A DNA stretch of 64,000 nucleotides. It comes from Ensifer adhaerens (GTDB lineage Bacteria; Pseudomonadota; Alphaproteobacteria; Rhizobiales; Rhizobiaceae). Position 1 is the stretch's first letter; each line of letters opens with the position of its first letter. Below the pieces are notes generated by a model, which ran no database searches, was not told the origin of the DNA, and saw nothing but the letters and a program-made list of their open reading frames with translations. Position numbers and translations under genes: made by a program. The stretch is from positions 310,001-374,000 of the forward strand of contig NZ_JABEKT010000001.1 of NCBI RefSeq assembly GCF_013283195.1. The letters run 5' to 3'. Shown piece after piece: positions 7,630-16,280 of the stretch.

Positions 7630-9285
7630 TCAGCGGATATCGGCGCGGGCGCGCGGCCTGGTATCGTTTCGTTCATGGGCGAAGATCGCCGGCGGCAGGG
7701 GCTGGCGCTCGCGAATGATGTCGGCGCCCTTTTCGCCCATCATGATCGTCGGCCCATTGGTGTTGCAAGAGGGAACGCGCGGCATGACCGAACTGTCGCA
7801 GACGCGAAGCCCCTCCAACCCACGCACCTTCAGATCGAGCCCGACCACGGCCATGGCGTCAGTGCCCATCTTGCAGGTACCGACAGGATGATGGTCGGTC
7901 TTGGCATTGGCGCAGCCATAATCGAAGAACTGCTCATCCGAGACGACGCTATTGCCCGGCAAGCGTTCGGCCAGCACGAACGGCTTGAGTGCAGCCTGCT
8001 GCATGATCTCACGGGCGAGCTTAAGCCCTTCGATCGACATCTTCCGATCGTGCGGGTCTTCCCAATAATTGGGGTCGATCAGCGGGGCTGCGGCCGGGTC
8101 GGCTGCGGATAGCCGCACAGTCCCACGCGAGCGCGGATGCAGATAGGCGGAATTCAAAGTCACGCCAGCGTTCTTCAGCTTTTCGACGCCGGCCTCGATG
8201 CCGGAGCCGAGGCCGAGGTGGAACTGGATATCCGGCGAGCGGGCGTCGGGATCGGCGTACCAGAAGCCGCCGGTCTCGAAGAGCGAGGATGCCACTGGAC
8301 CGGAGCGGAACAGCACATATTGCAGCCCCGCCCAGAGCGTATGATGAAGTTTCGCGACGCCGTCGTAGGTATGGTCGCCGGTGCATTCGGAAATGACGAA
8401 GAGATCGAGATGATCCTGCAAGTTTCCGCCGACGCCAGGCAGGTCGTGCTTGATGCCAACGCCCACCGATTTCAGGTGATCCGCCGGCCCGATGCCCGAC
8501 TGCAAAAGCAGCTTCGGCGAGCCGATGGCGCCGGAAGTGACCAGAACCTCGCGTTCCGCCCGAATGGTCTCGCTGCCCTTGGCCGTGACAACTTCGACGC
8601 CGACGGCACGAGTGCCCTCGAGCACGATCCGGGCGACGCGCGCGCCGGTACGCACAGTCAGATTGCGGCGATCCTTGATCGGCGAGAGATAGGCAAGCGA
8701 CGCGCTCGATCGGCGGCGATTGCGCTGCGTCAGCTGGTAGAAGCCGACGCCCGCCTGCTGGCGACCGTTAAAATCGTGATTGTAGGGAATGCCAAGCTCC
8801 TGGCCGGCGCGGATATAGGCATCGCAGATCGGCAGTGTCGCCACGGGCATCGAGACGCCGAGCGGCCCGCCATAGGAATGATAATCGTCAGCAAAACGCT
8901 GGTTGTCTTCGGCGCGCTTGAAATAGGGGAGAACGCTGCGATAGTCCCAGCCGGTGCACCCGTCCTCCGATGCCCAGAGGTCGTAATCGGCGGCATTGCC
9001 GCGGGTGTAGAGCTGGGCATTGATCGACGAGCCGCCGCCGATGACTTTGGCCTGCGTATAGCGCAGCACCCTGCCCTTCATGTGCTTCTGCGGCACGGTC
9101 TCCCAGCCCCAGCTGGCAACGCCCTTGGTCATCTTGGCAAAACCGGCCGGCATATGAAACAGCGGGTTCCAGTCACCGCCGCCCGCCTCCAGCAACAGCA
9201 CGCGCACGGACGGATCCTCGGAAAGGCGGTTGGCGAGAACGCAGCCCGCGGGGCCGGCGCCGGTAATGATGTAGTCGTATGTCAT
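7630..9285 (-). CDS. GMC-family FAD-dependent alcohol/choline-type dehydrogenase
   Basis: A 551-residue glucose-methanol-choline oxidoreductase. The FAD Rossmann motif GAGPAGC starts at residue 9, the GGSSINAQLYTRG signature follows near residue 80, and the C-terminus carries HPVGTCKMG and NTNGPTIMMGEKGADII with the active-site His and Asn. Family members oxidise primary alcohols or sugars without NAD. I chose the ATG at 9285 because it opens the Rossmann fold at once and follows GGAAGAC; the open frame continues upstream to 9504 but reads through the operator. It leads the GMC-Dabb-glycerate kinase operon. Substrate unknown. Confidence 0.9.
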   Translation of the reverse strand: MTYDYIITGAGPAGCVLANRLSEDPSVRVLLLEAGGGDWNPLFHMPAGFAKMTKGVASWGWETVPQKHMKGRVLRYTQAKVIGGGSSINAQLYTRGNAADYDLWASEDGCTGWDYRSVLPYFKRAEDNQRFADDYHSYGGPLGVSMPVATLPICDAYIRAGQELGIPYNHDFNGRQQAGVGFYQLTQRNRRRSSASLAYLSPIKDRRNLTVRTGARVARIVLEGTRAVGVEVVTAKGSETIRAEREVLVTSGAIGSPKLLLQSGIGPADHLKSVGVGIKHDLPGVGGNLQDHLDLFVISECTGDHTYDGVAKLHHTLWAGLQYVLFRSGPVASSLFETGGFWYADPDARSPDIQFHLGLGSGIEAGVEKLKNAGVTLNSAYLHPRSRGTVRLSAADPAAAPLIDPNYWEDPHDRKMSIEGLKLAREIMQQAALKPFVLAERLPGNSVVSDEQFFDYGCANAKTDHHPVGTCKMGTDAMAVVGLDLKVRGLEGLRVCDSSVMPRVPSCNTNGPTIMMGEKGADIIRERQPLPPAIFAHERNDTRPRARADIR

Positions 9286-9311
9286 TTGCTGTCTTCCTCC
9301 ACGGCCCGACC

Positions 9312-9329
9312 ATTTGGAACGATCCAAAT
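9312..9329. promoter_or_regulatory. LacI-type operator, site A
   Basis: ATTTGGAACGATCCAAAT is a nearly perfect 18-bp palindrome with the central CG typical of LacI-family operators. It lies 27 bp before the GMC start. Almost the same sequence precedes the second LacI gene (23428-23445) and the DUF993 gene (23652-23669), so the LacI protein encoded at 22347-23390 probably controls this operon in trans. Confidence 0.75.
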
Positions 9330-9391
9330 TTCCGACGTGACAAACCCGAACTTTGCTCGCCCGTGCGAGCTGATGAATGACTGCACTTTTC

Positions 9392-10171
9392 CTAGAGTCT
9401 TCCGATCGACAGGCCGCCATCCGCCTGGATGACCGAGCCGGTGGCAAAACCGAATTTTCCGCCGGCAAGGCTGGCGGCGATATTGCCGATGTCCTCGGGT
9501 TCACCCCAGCGCTTCATCGGCACGAGACCACCGTCGATCAGGGCGTCGTACTTCGCCGAAACGCCGGCGGTCATGTCGGACCGGATGATACCCGGCCGGA
9601 TCTCGAAGACGGCGATGCCGGTGTCGGCCAGTCGCAGGGCAAGTCCCTGGCTGAAGGCGGCAAGACCGGCCTTGCTCATGCAATAGTCGAGCCGCTCGGG
9701 CGAACTCATGGCCGCCGAAACCGAGGTGATGTTGATGATCGAGCGTGTCGCCGCGCCGGGCTCGTCGGCCAGCATCGAGCGCAGCACCGCTTGCGTGAAG
9801 AACACCGTGCCGCGCAGATTGGTGGCAACGATCGTGTCGAAATTCTCCGGCTGCAGATCGAGGAAGTCACCGCGCACGACGGAGGCGATGCCGGCGTTGT
9901 TGACGAGGCAGCGGATCGGGCCCAAGTCCTTGCGGATACGCTCGACGGTCCCGGCATGCGCGCCGACATCGGCGAGATTGGCTTCGAGATAGATGGCGCG
10001 GCCTCCCCCAGCCGACAGCTCGGCAAGCGTCGCTTCCGTCGTCTGGTCGGCGGCGCCAAGGCCGGTCAGCGCGATATCGAAGCCGTCACGCGCCAGCGCA
10101 CGGGCAACGCCAAGACCTATGCCGCGCCGGCCACCGGTCACGATCGCAACGGGACGCGCCGATGTCGTCAT
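9392..10171 (-). CDS. SDR-family oxidoreductase (3-oxoacyl-ACP reductase-like)
   Basis: A 259-residue classical short-chain dehydrogenase. It shows the NAD(P) motif TGGRRGIG (12-19), NNAG (91-94), a catalytic Ser at 150/152 and the YCMSK pair Tyr163/Lys167. The C-terminal part (EPEDIGNIAASLAGGKFGFATGSVIQADGG) is typical of sugar and alcohol dehydrogenases of this class. The ATG at 10171 overlaps the stop of the upstream GMC gene (ATGA). As the last gene of the ABC importer operon it presumably oxidises or reduces the imported compound or its GMC product. Substrate unknown. Confidence 0.88.
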   Translation of the reverse strand: MTTSARPVAIVTGGRRGIGLGVARALARDGFDIALTGLGAADQTTEATLAELSAGGGRAIYLEANLADVGAHAGTVERIRKDLGPIRCLVNNAGIASVVRGDFLDLQPENFDTIVATNLRGTVFFTQAVLRSMLADEPGAATRSIINITSVSAAMSSPERLDYCMSKAGLAAFSQGLALRLADTGIAVFEIRPGIIRSDMTAGVSAKYDALIDGGLVPMKRWGEPEDIGNIAASLAGGKFGFATGSVIQADGGLSIGRL

Positions 10172-11664
10172 GCTGTGAGCTCCTTGGCAACGATATGGTC
10201 GGCGACGCGCAACGCCTGTGCCGCTACCGTCAGCGCCGGGTTGACGGCGGCCGAGGTCGGCAGAAAGCCGGCGTCGACGACGAAAAGGTTTTGATGGTCG
10301 AAAGCGCGGCAATAGACGTCGAGCGGCGCCTTTGCCGGATCGGTGCCCATTCGGACCGTGCCGCACTGATGCGACGGCGTGCGCTTGTCGAAGGCCTGGG
10401 ACAGCACGATCGGATAGCCCGCGGCCTTGAAATGCCCACGCATCTTGGCTTCGAGCCCGGAGAGCGCCTCCATGTTGGAGCGCCGCCACTGCATGATGAT
10501 GCCCCGGCCGTCGACCATGATCCGGCTTTCCGGGTTCGGCAGATCCTCCGTCATCATGTACCAGTCGACAGCGTGGCCGGCCATGAAGTCAAGCGCGAAA
10601 CGCGGCGCCCACATCGGCGCATTGGCCTTGAGGATGTCGCCGTTGATCTTGCCGAGCAGTTGGACATTGCCGAGCGGCAGGCCGTCCCTGCCACCGGTCA
10701 GGTAATAATCGTTCAGCATCAAAGTCTTCTGGTAGATGCTGTCGTTTCGCTTGAACGGATTGATCGCCAGCATGGCGCTGCAATTGTGGTTCATGAAGTT
10801 GCGGCCGACCTGGTCGGAGGTATTGGCAAGCCCCTTGCCGTCGCCAGAACGCAGCAGGAGCGCAGCCGAGTTGATCGCGCCCGCTGACAGGATCATCAGC
10901 TTGGGAGACAGCCGCTTCTTCTCGCCCCGATGGGTGTAATGGATCGCCTCGATCCGGCCGCTCGGACCTGCCTCCAGCGTGTCGACATGCGCCGATGTGA
11001 TCAGCTCGATATTGGGGTCGTTCAGCGCGGCGGCCAGCGACGCGGTCTCGGCGTCCTTCTTGCCCTTGCCGGTGTTGGGAAACCCGTCCCAGGGCGTGCG
11101 CCCGCCGGCAAGCCAGGTGTCGATGTCGACCCCGAGCGGCAACGTCGCCGGATGGAGCCCCTGCGCCTTCAACTCGGCGCGGGCGCGGGCAATGGCCGGC
11201 TCGTCCGGCACCGGGCCGTGAGGATAGGGCGAGGCATGGAACGGCTCAGTCGGGTCGTCGCCCAATTCGCCGCGAACTTCGAACAATCGCTCGGCCTTGC
11301 CGTACCACGGCTCCAGCTCGTCATAGGCAAAGGGCCAGGCCGGTGAGATGCCGCCGAGATGCTGCATCTCGGTGAAATCCTCGGCGCGGTAGCGCAGCAG
11401 CACCGCGCCGAAGAGCTTGGAGTTGCCTCCGACGAAATAGAAATTCCCCGGATTGAACTCAGTGCCGTCAGCCTCGCGCCACATCTCCTTCGGCCTGAAA
11501 TGGCCCTTGACGAAGATCGAGCTGTAGCTGCGCGCTTCCGGCGTGTCGGGCAGACGTTCGCCGCGCTCGAGGATGACGATGCGCGCGCCGGAGCCGGCAA
11601 GTCCCGCCGCCACGGTGGAACCGCCAATGCCCGACCCGATGATGACGATATCCGGCTGCTGCAT
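10168..11664 (-). CDS. GMC-family oxidoreductase (sugar dehydrogenase-like)
   Basis: A 498-residue FAD enzyme of the GMC superfamily, distinct from the GMC protein at 7630-9285. The FAD motif GSGIGGS is at residues 10-16, the GGNSKLFGAVLLRYRAEDF segment follows near residue 80, and the C-terminal region has HQCGTVRMG and NPALTVAAQALRVADHI. This branch resembles sugar dehydrogenases acting on C-2 or C-3 hydroxyls, including glucoside 3-dehydrogenases, as judged by general sequence character. It is cotranscribed with an ABC sugar importer and an SDR gene, which supports oxidation of an imported carbohydrate. No twin-arginine signal is visible, so the protein looks cytoplasmic. Confidence 0.85.
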   Translation of the reverse strand: MQQPDIVIIGSGIGGSTVAAGLAGSGARIVILERGERLPDTPEARSYSSIFVKGHFRPKEMWREADGTEFNPGNFYFVGGNSKLFGAVLLRYRAEDFTEMQHLGGISPAWPFAYDELEPWYGKAERLFEVRGELGDDPTEPFHASPYPHGPVPDEPAIARARAELKAQGLHPATLPLGVDIDTWLAGGRTPWDGFPNTGKGKKDAETASLAAALNDPNIELITSAHVDTLEAGPSGRIEAIHYTHRGEKKRLSPKLMILSAGAINSAALLLRSGDGKGLANTSDQVGRNFMNHNCSAMLAINPFKRNDSIYQKTLMLNDYYLTGGRDGLPLGNVQLLGKINGDILKANAPMWAPRFALDFMAGHAVDWYMMTEDLPNPESRIMVDGRGIIMQWRRSNMEALSGLEAKMRGHFKAAGYPIVLSQAFDKRTPSHQCGTVRMGTDPAKAPLDVYCRAFDHQNLFVVDAGFLPTSAAVNPALTVAAQALRVADHIVAKELTA

Positions 11665-11670
11665 CGTTCG

Positions 11671-12786
11671 TTACGCGATCCGCTGCTGCGTCTGAGGGTC
11701 GAAGAACACCGCCTTGTCGAGATTGAAGGCGAGCTGCGACGTCTGGCCGGGCGCGATGCGCGCATCGGCACGCAGGCGGGCAACGACTTCCTTGCCGCCC
11801 AGCCGGGTGACCGCAAACGTGTCCGAACCGGCAGGCTCGACCACCTCGATCAGGCATTCGCCCTCGACGATCGCCTTGGCATTGCGGTCGGCACCGTCAG
11901 GGTCGGTGAGCGCCTCCGGGCGAATGCCGAAGACGACGTCCTTGCCGGCATAGCCGGAAAGCGCGCCGCTGGCATGCGGCACGGTCAGCTTCATCGGCTC
12001 GGCGTTCGGGCGCGCCAGGGTGACGGCAACATCGGCGCCGTTCTTTTCGATCCGCGCGGTCAGAAGGTTCATGGCCGGCGATCCCATGAAATCGGCGACG
12101 AACATGTTGGACGGGTTGTTGTAGATCTCTGCCGGCGTTCCGAACTGCTGCAGCACGCCGTCCTTCAGCACCGCGATCTTGGTTGCGAGCGTCATCGCCT
12201 CGATCTGGTCGTGGGTGACGTAGACGATCGTCGTCTTCATCCGGTGGTGCAGGCGCTTGATCTCCGTGCGCATGTCAACACGCAGCTTGGCGTCGAGGTT
12301 CGACAGCGGCTCGTCAAACAGGAAGACCTGCGGGTTGCGAACGAGCGCACGGCCCATGGCGACGCGCTGGCGCTGGCCGCCGGACAGCTGGCTGGGTTTT
12401 CGATCCAGCAGATGGCCGATCTGCAGCATGTCGGCGACCTGCTTGATTGCCTTCTCGCGTTCGTCCTTCGGCACGCCGCGGATTTCCATGCCGAAGGCGA
12501 TGTTGCCGGCGACCGTCATGTTCGGATAGAGCGCATAGGACTGGAACACCATGGCGATGTCGCGCTTCGACGGATGCAGATCGGCAACCGACCGCCCATT
12601 GATGGCGATCTCGCCCGAGGTGATCGGCTCCAGGCCCGCAATGGTGTTGAGCAGCGTGGACTTGCCGCAACCCGACGGGCCGACCAGCACGAGGAAGCCG
12701 CCTTCGTCGATCTCCAGATTGATGTCCTTCAGGATCTCGAGCGAGCCGTAGGATTTGCGCAGGTTGCTGATTTTGAGGAACGACAT
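11671..12786 (-). CDS. ABC transporter ATP-binding protein, UgpC/MalK type
   Basis: A 371-residue importer ATPase. Walker A GPSGCGKST is at 36-44, the signature LSGGQ at 134-138 and the Walker B end FDEP at 157-160. A MalK-like regulatory (TOBE/OB) region fills about residues 240-370. It energises the two permeases encoded just upstream (4 bp apart) and is followed 6 bp later by the GMC gene. This carbohydrate-uptake subfamily (CUT1) handles oligosaccharides, glycosides, polyols and glycerol phosphate. Confidence 0.93.
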   Translation of the reverse strand: MSFLKISNLRKSYGSLEILKDINLEIDEGGFLVLVGPSGCGKSTLLNTIAGLEPITSGEIAINGRSVADLHPSKRDIAMVFQSYALYPNMTVAGNIAFGMEIRGVPKDEREKAIKQVADMLQIGHLLDRKPSQLSGGQRQRVAMGRALVRNPQVFLFDEPLSNLDAKLRVDMRTEIKRLHHRMKTTIVYVTHDQIEAMTLATKIAVLKDGVLQQFGTPAEIYNNPSNMFVADFMGSPAMNLLTARIEKNGADVAVTLARPNAEPMKLTVPHASGALSGYAGKDVVFGIRPEALTDPDGADRNAKAIVEGECLIEVVEPAGSDTFAVTRLGGKEVVARLRADARIAPGQTSQLAFNLDKAVFFDPQTQQRIA

Positions 12787-12790
12787 GGGC

Positions 12791-13672
12791 TTATCCTTTC
12801 ACGGCGCCGGACATCAGCCCGCGCACGAAGTAGCGGCCGGACACGATGTAGACGATGAGCGTTGGCAGGGCGGCGAGGATCGCGCCCGCGAAGTGAACGT
12901 TGTATTCCTTGACCCCGGTCGACGACGAAACGAGGTTGTTGAGTGCCACCGTCATGGGCGTCGAGGACGCGCCGGAGAAGGACGCCCCGAACAGGAAGTC
13001 GTTCCAGATATTGGTGAACTGCCAGATGACCGAGACGACGATGATCGGGCCGGATGACGGCAGCATGATCCGCCAGAAGATCTGGAAGAAGCTGGCGCCG
13101 TCGATCTGTGCGGCACGCACGAGCTCCGTCGGGAAGGCTTCGTAGTAGTTGCGGAAATAGAGCGTGGTGAAGCCGAGGCCGTAGATCACGTGAACGAAGA
13201 TCAGGCCCCAGATCGAGCCGGCAAGGCCGATGATCCCCAGCACGCGCGCCATCGGGATCAGCACGATCTGGAACGGGATGAAGCACGACAGGAGCAGCAT
13301 GCCGAAGAAGATGTTCGCGCCGGGGAAGCGCCACTTGGTCAGCACGTAGCCATTGAGTGCACCGATGATCGTCGAGATCGCGACAGCCGGCACCACCATC
13401 AGGATGGAGTTGATGAAGAACGGCTTCAGGCCCGTCGGCTGCACCCCGATCTGCGCCTTCGACCAGGCCTGAAGCCAGGGCTCGAAGGTCAGGGTCTGCG
13501 GCAGGTTGAGCATGCCGCCCTGGCGGATCTCGTCGAGCGGCTTCAGCGAATTGGCCAGCATCACGTAGAGCGGCAGCAGCGAATAGAGCGCAAAGACGAT
13601 CAGGATCGTGTAGATCAGCGCCCGCATCAGGCGGTTGTGCGAGATGACATTGTCTGGGCTGGGGGCGCTCAT
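12791..13672 (-). CDS. Carbohydrate ABC transporter permease, MalG type
   Basis: A 293-residue inner-membrane permease. A first membrane segment at about 18-38 (ALIYTILIVFALYSLLPLYV) is followed by the binding-protein-dependent transport domain, with an EAA loop beginning ELVRAAQIDGASFFQIFWRI that docks on the ATPase. The ATG at 13672 overlaps the preceding permease stop by 4 bp; the longer open frame upstream runs through that permease and was rejected. It forms the channel with the MalF-type partner. Confidence 0.92.
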   Translation of the reverse strand: MSAPSPDNVISHNRLMRALIYTILIVFALYSLLPLYVMLANSLKPLDEIRQGGMLNLPQTLTFEPWLQAWSKAQIGVQPTGLKPFFINSILMVVPAVAISTIIGALNGYVLTKWRFPGANIFFGMLLLSCFIPFQIVLIPMARVLGIIGLAGSIWGLIFVHVIYGLGFTTLYFRNYYEAFPTELVRAAQIDGASFFQIFWRIMLPSSGPIIVVSVIWQFTNIWNDFLFGASFSGASSTPMTVALNNLVSSSTGVKEYNVHFAGAILAALPTLIVYIVSGRYFVRGLMSGAVKG

Positions 13673-14550
13673 GAGCGTTTTCCTCCGCGGATTTCGGAGT
13701 AGAGATAGGGAACGATGATCGAGAAGATCATCACCAGCATGATGATGGCCGACGAGGCGCCGATGCCCATCTGGTTGCGGGTGAAGGTGTAGGAATACAT
13801 GAAGGTCGCCGGCAGTTCGGTGGCCTGGCCCGGCCCGCCGCCCGTCAGCGCGATGATCAGGTCGTAGGCCTTGATCGCGAGATGCGCGAGAACGACGAAG
13901 GCGGAAAGAAAGACCGGCCGCATCAGTGGAATGATGATCCGCCGGTAGATCGTCGACGTCGGTGCGCCGTCGATCTGCGCCGCCTTGATGATCTCGTTGT
14001 CGACGCCGCGTAGACCAGCAAGGAACATCGCCATGATGAAGCCGGTCGATTGCCAGACGGCCGCGATCACCACGCAGTAGATGGCGTAGTTGCGGTCCTT
14101 GATCCAGTTGAACGAAAAGCTCTCCCAACCCCAGAGGTGCATGGTGTTTTCAAGGCCGATGCCGGGATCGAGGAACCACTTCCAGGCCGTACCGGTGACA
14201 ATGAACGACAGCGCCATCGGATAGAGATAGATCGGCCGCAAAAAGCCTTCCGCCCGGATCTTCTGGTCGAGCAGGATTGCCAGTCCAAGCCCCAGCACCG
14301 AGCAGATGACGATGTAGAGCGAGGCGAAGATCGCCAGATTGCTCACCGCCCGCCACCAGTGCGGCAGGGCCCAGAGCTTCTGATAATTGCTGAAACCGAC
14401 GAAATTGTAGGACGGCAGCATCTTGCTGTCCGTCATCGACAGGAAGCCGGTATAGGCGATGAAGCCATAAACAAAGATCAGGACGATAACGAAGCTCGGG
14501 GCAAGGACCAGTTTCGGTATCAGGTCCTGCAGGCGACTGCGGTTATCCAT
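13669..14550 (-). CDS. Carbohydrate ABC transporter permease, MalF type
   Basis: A 293-residue permease with about six membrane segments. The first is at about 13-35 (LVLAPSFVIVLIFVYGFIAY), and an EAA loop follows in the second half (NEIIKAAQIDGAPTSTIYRR). It pairs with the MalG-type permease whose start overlaps its stop. The binding-protein gene lies 181 bp upstream with a stable stem-loop between, a layout that usually lets binding protein be made in excess of permease. Confidence 0.92.
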   Translation of the reverse strand: MDNRSRLQDLIPKLVLAPSFVIVLIFVYGFIAYTGFLSMTDSKMLPSYNFVGFSNYQKLWALPHWWRAVSNLAIFASLYIVICSVLGLGLAILLDQKIRAEGFLRPIYLYPMALSFIVTGTAWKWFLDPGIGLENTMHLWGWESFSFNWIKDRNYAIYCVVIAAVWQSTGFIMAMFLAGLRGVDNEIIKAAQIDGAPTSTIYRRIIIPLMRPVFLSAFVVLAHLAIKAYDLIIALTGGGPGQATELPATFMYSYTFTRNQMGIGASSAIIMLVMIFSIIVPYLYSEIRGGKRS

Positions 14551-14689
14551 GAACGTTCACCACTTCTGGCGCTCAGCCATCGGGGACCCTCCCCGGTACG
14601 GCATCCACGCAGGTTCTTGGTATCAAAACGCCTCCTCGCGTCCGCGGTGAAACGCGGCGCTTGAAAGACGCTTGCATGTCAGAATGGGT

Positions 14690-14718
14690 GTCCGGGACGC
14701 CTGTTTCGCGTCCCGGAC
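14690..14718. other. Intercistronic stem-loop after the binding-protein gene
   Basis: An 11-bp perfect stem (14690-14700 with 14708-14718, GTCCGGGACGC) with a 7-nt loop lies 13 bp past the binding-protein stop. No T-run follows on the minus strand. It therefore looks like an mRNA-stabilising or attenuating hairpin, which would make the binding protein more abundant than the permeases, rather than a full terminator. Confidence 0.65.
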
Positions 14719-14731
14719 CGGGTCTTGCCCG

Positions 14732-15976
14732 TTACTTCGCAGCCGCAACGGCGGCGACGAGTTCCTTGACTGCCTCGTCGGAGGTCAGTTCACCGTTGAA
14801 CTCGCGCGTCACGACGTCGTAGATCGCGTTCTTGACGGCAGCCGGATTGGCATGGCCATGGGCCATCGAACCGAACAGCGTGCCGTTGGTGTTGGCTTCG
14901 GCGAGATCCTTGATGCCCTTCTTGCCGCAAGCGTCGAAGTCCGTGTCCGGAACGTCGGTGCGGGCCGGAACCGAACCCTTGACGACGTTGAACGCCGACT
15001 GGAAGGTCGGGCTTTCGATCGCCGATGCCATTTGCAGCTGAGCCGGGATCTTGTCATCGGCAACCTTGAACATCGCGAACTGGTCGGAGTTGAAGGTGAC
15101 GGAGCCCTGCGTGCCCGGGTAGCGCATGCAGACGAAATCGGTGCCAGGCACCTTCTTCGCCTTCAGGAATTCACCCTTGGCCCAGTCGCCCATGAACTGC
15201 ATGCCGGCCTTGTTCTCGATGACCATTGCCGAAGCAAGGTTCCAGTCGCGGCCGGAGAAGTTGTCGTCCACATAAGAGCGCAGCTTCGTCATGCGGTCGA
15301 AGGCTTCCTTCATCTTGTCGCCACCGAGTGCTGCCGGGTCGAGGTCGATGAAGGCCTGCTTGTAGAAATCGGTGCCGAGCGAGAGCACGACAGCGTCGAA
15401 AATCGTCGCGTCCTGCCACGGTTGGCCGCCATGGGCGATCGGCGTGATGCCCTGAGCCTTGAAGTTGTCGAGGAGCGCGACGAGCTCTTCCCAGTTCGTC
15501 GGCTCCTTGCCGCCGGCCTTGTCGAGAGCTGCCTTGTTGATCCACACCCAGTTGGTCGAGTGCACGTTGACCGGAGCGGCGATCCAGTGGCCGTCATACT
15601 TCGAGAACTGCTGCAGGGCCGTCGGGATGACCTTGTCCCAACCTTCCTTGGATGCGGTCTCGTCCAGGTTGCCGAGCGCGCCTTCCTTGGCCCAGTCGAG
15701 AATATCGAAGCCGAGCATCTGCACCGCGGTCGGGGCGTTGCCCGAGGTGACGCGAGCGCGAAGCACGGTCATCGCTTCCGTGCCGCCACCGCCGGCGACC
15801 GGCATGTCGGTCCAGGAAATGCCCTTGCCTTCGAGGTCCTTCTTCAGGACGTCGAGCGCGGCAGCTTCGCCACCGGATGTCCACCAGTGCAGCACTTCCA
15901 CGTTCTCTGCTGCGCGCGCGGCCGTGGCCGCCATCATCAGCGCCACAACAGCCGTCGTCTTCATCAACTTGCGCAT
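14732..15976 (-). CDS. Periplasmic sugar-binding protein of ABC importer (CUT1)
   Basis: A 414-residue solute-binding protein of the SBP_bac_1 family. Residues 1-22 are a signal peptide ending ARAAENVEV, and the mature protein starts with the [12 protein letters not shown] motif typical of oligosaccharide/glycoside-binding proteins of this class. It captures the substrate in the periplasm and delivers it to the permease pair. It is the first gene of the importer/GMC/SDR operon and is divergent from a LacI regulator. The ligand cannot be read from sequence. Confidence 0.93.
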   Translation of the reverse strand: MRKLMKTTAVVALMMAATAARAAENVEVLHWWTSGGEAAALDVLKKDLEGKGISWTDMPVAGGGGTEAMTVLRARVTSGNAPTAVQMLGFDILDWAKEGALGNLDETASKEGWDKVIPTALQQFSKYDGHWIAAPVNVHSTNWVWINKAALDKAGGKEPTNWEELVALLDNFKAQGITPIAHGGQPWQDATIFDAVVLSLGTDFYKQAFIDLDPAALGGDKMKEAFDRMTKLRSYVDDNFSGRDWNLASAMVIENKAGMQFMGDWAKGEFLKAKKVPGTDFVCMRYPGTQGSVTFNSDQFAMFKVADDKIPAQLQMASAIESPTFQSAFNVVKGSVPARTDVPDTDFDACGKKGIKDLAEANTNGTLFGSMAHGHANPAAVKNAIYDVVTREFNGELTSDEAVKELVAAVAAAK

Positions 15977-16057
15977 CGTTATCCTCCCGTTTGCAAGTTA
16001 TCGAAGCGGAACCTCCTCCCGCCTCGGATATCGCACCGCCTAAGGCGGCGGCTGGCC

Positions 16058-16077
16058 AATTTAAAACGTTATAAATT
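16058..16077. promoter_or_regulatory. LacI-type operator next to importer operon
   Basis: AATTTAAAACGTTATAAATT is a 20-bp near-palindrome centred on CG, 82 bp before the binding-protein start. The core TTTAAAACGTT recurs at 16196-16206 in the same 304-bp divergent gap. Its half-site differs from the TTGGAAC sites used by the other LacI system, so it is probably bound by the LacI protein encoded at 16281-17333. Confidence 0.7.
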
Positions 16078-16194
16078 CAGCAAGTCAAGCATTCCGCACG
16101 CGTGCGCTTCTCCACCTCAAGAAGCAATTGAATTTACTGACTTATATACAGCTTCAGACGTTTCGCAGTGCAGCAATCCTTGCCGCGACGCAAG

Positions 16195-16212
16195 ATTTAA
16201 AACGTTTTCATG
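16195..16212. promoter_or_regulatory. Second LacI-type operator, near the regulator gene
   Basis: ATTTAAAACGTTTTCATG holds the AAAACGTTTT palindrome and shares TTTAAAACGTT with the site at 16058-16077. The two centres are about 136 bp apart, so DNA looping between them is possible. It lies 69 bp before the LacI start, which suggests autoregulation. The rest of the 304-bp gap shows no gene. Confidence 0.65.
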
Positions 16213-16280
16213 ATTCGATTGCCTAAGCGTTCGTGCCACGTTACAAAAGCCGCTCTTGACCGCCTTGAGGATGACTAGCA

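Noticed and set aside
9286-9504. N-terminal extension of the GMC protein
   Set aside because: It reads through the operator and neighbouring gene end; the ATG at 9285 has a ribosome site and starts the FAD fold.
10172-10489. N-terminal extension of the SDR protein
   Set aside because: It lies inside the upstream GMC gene in another frame; the ATGA overlap start fits the operon.
13673-14128. N-terminal extension of the MalG-type permease
   Set aside because: It overlaps the MalF-type permease in another frame and lacks hydrophobic or family character.
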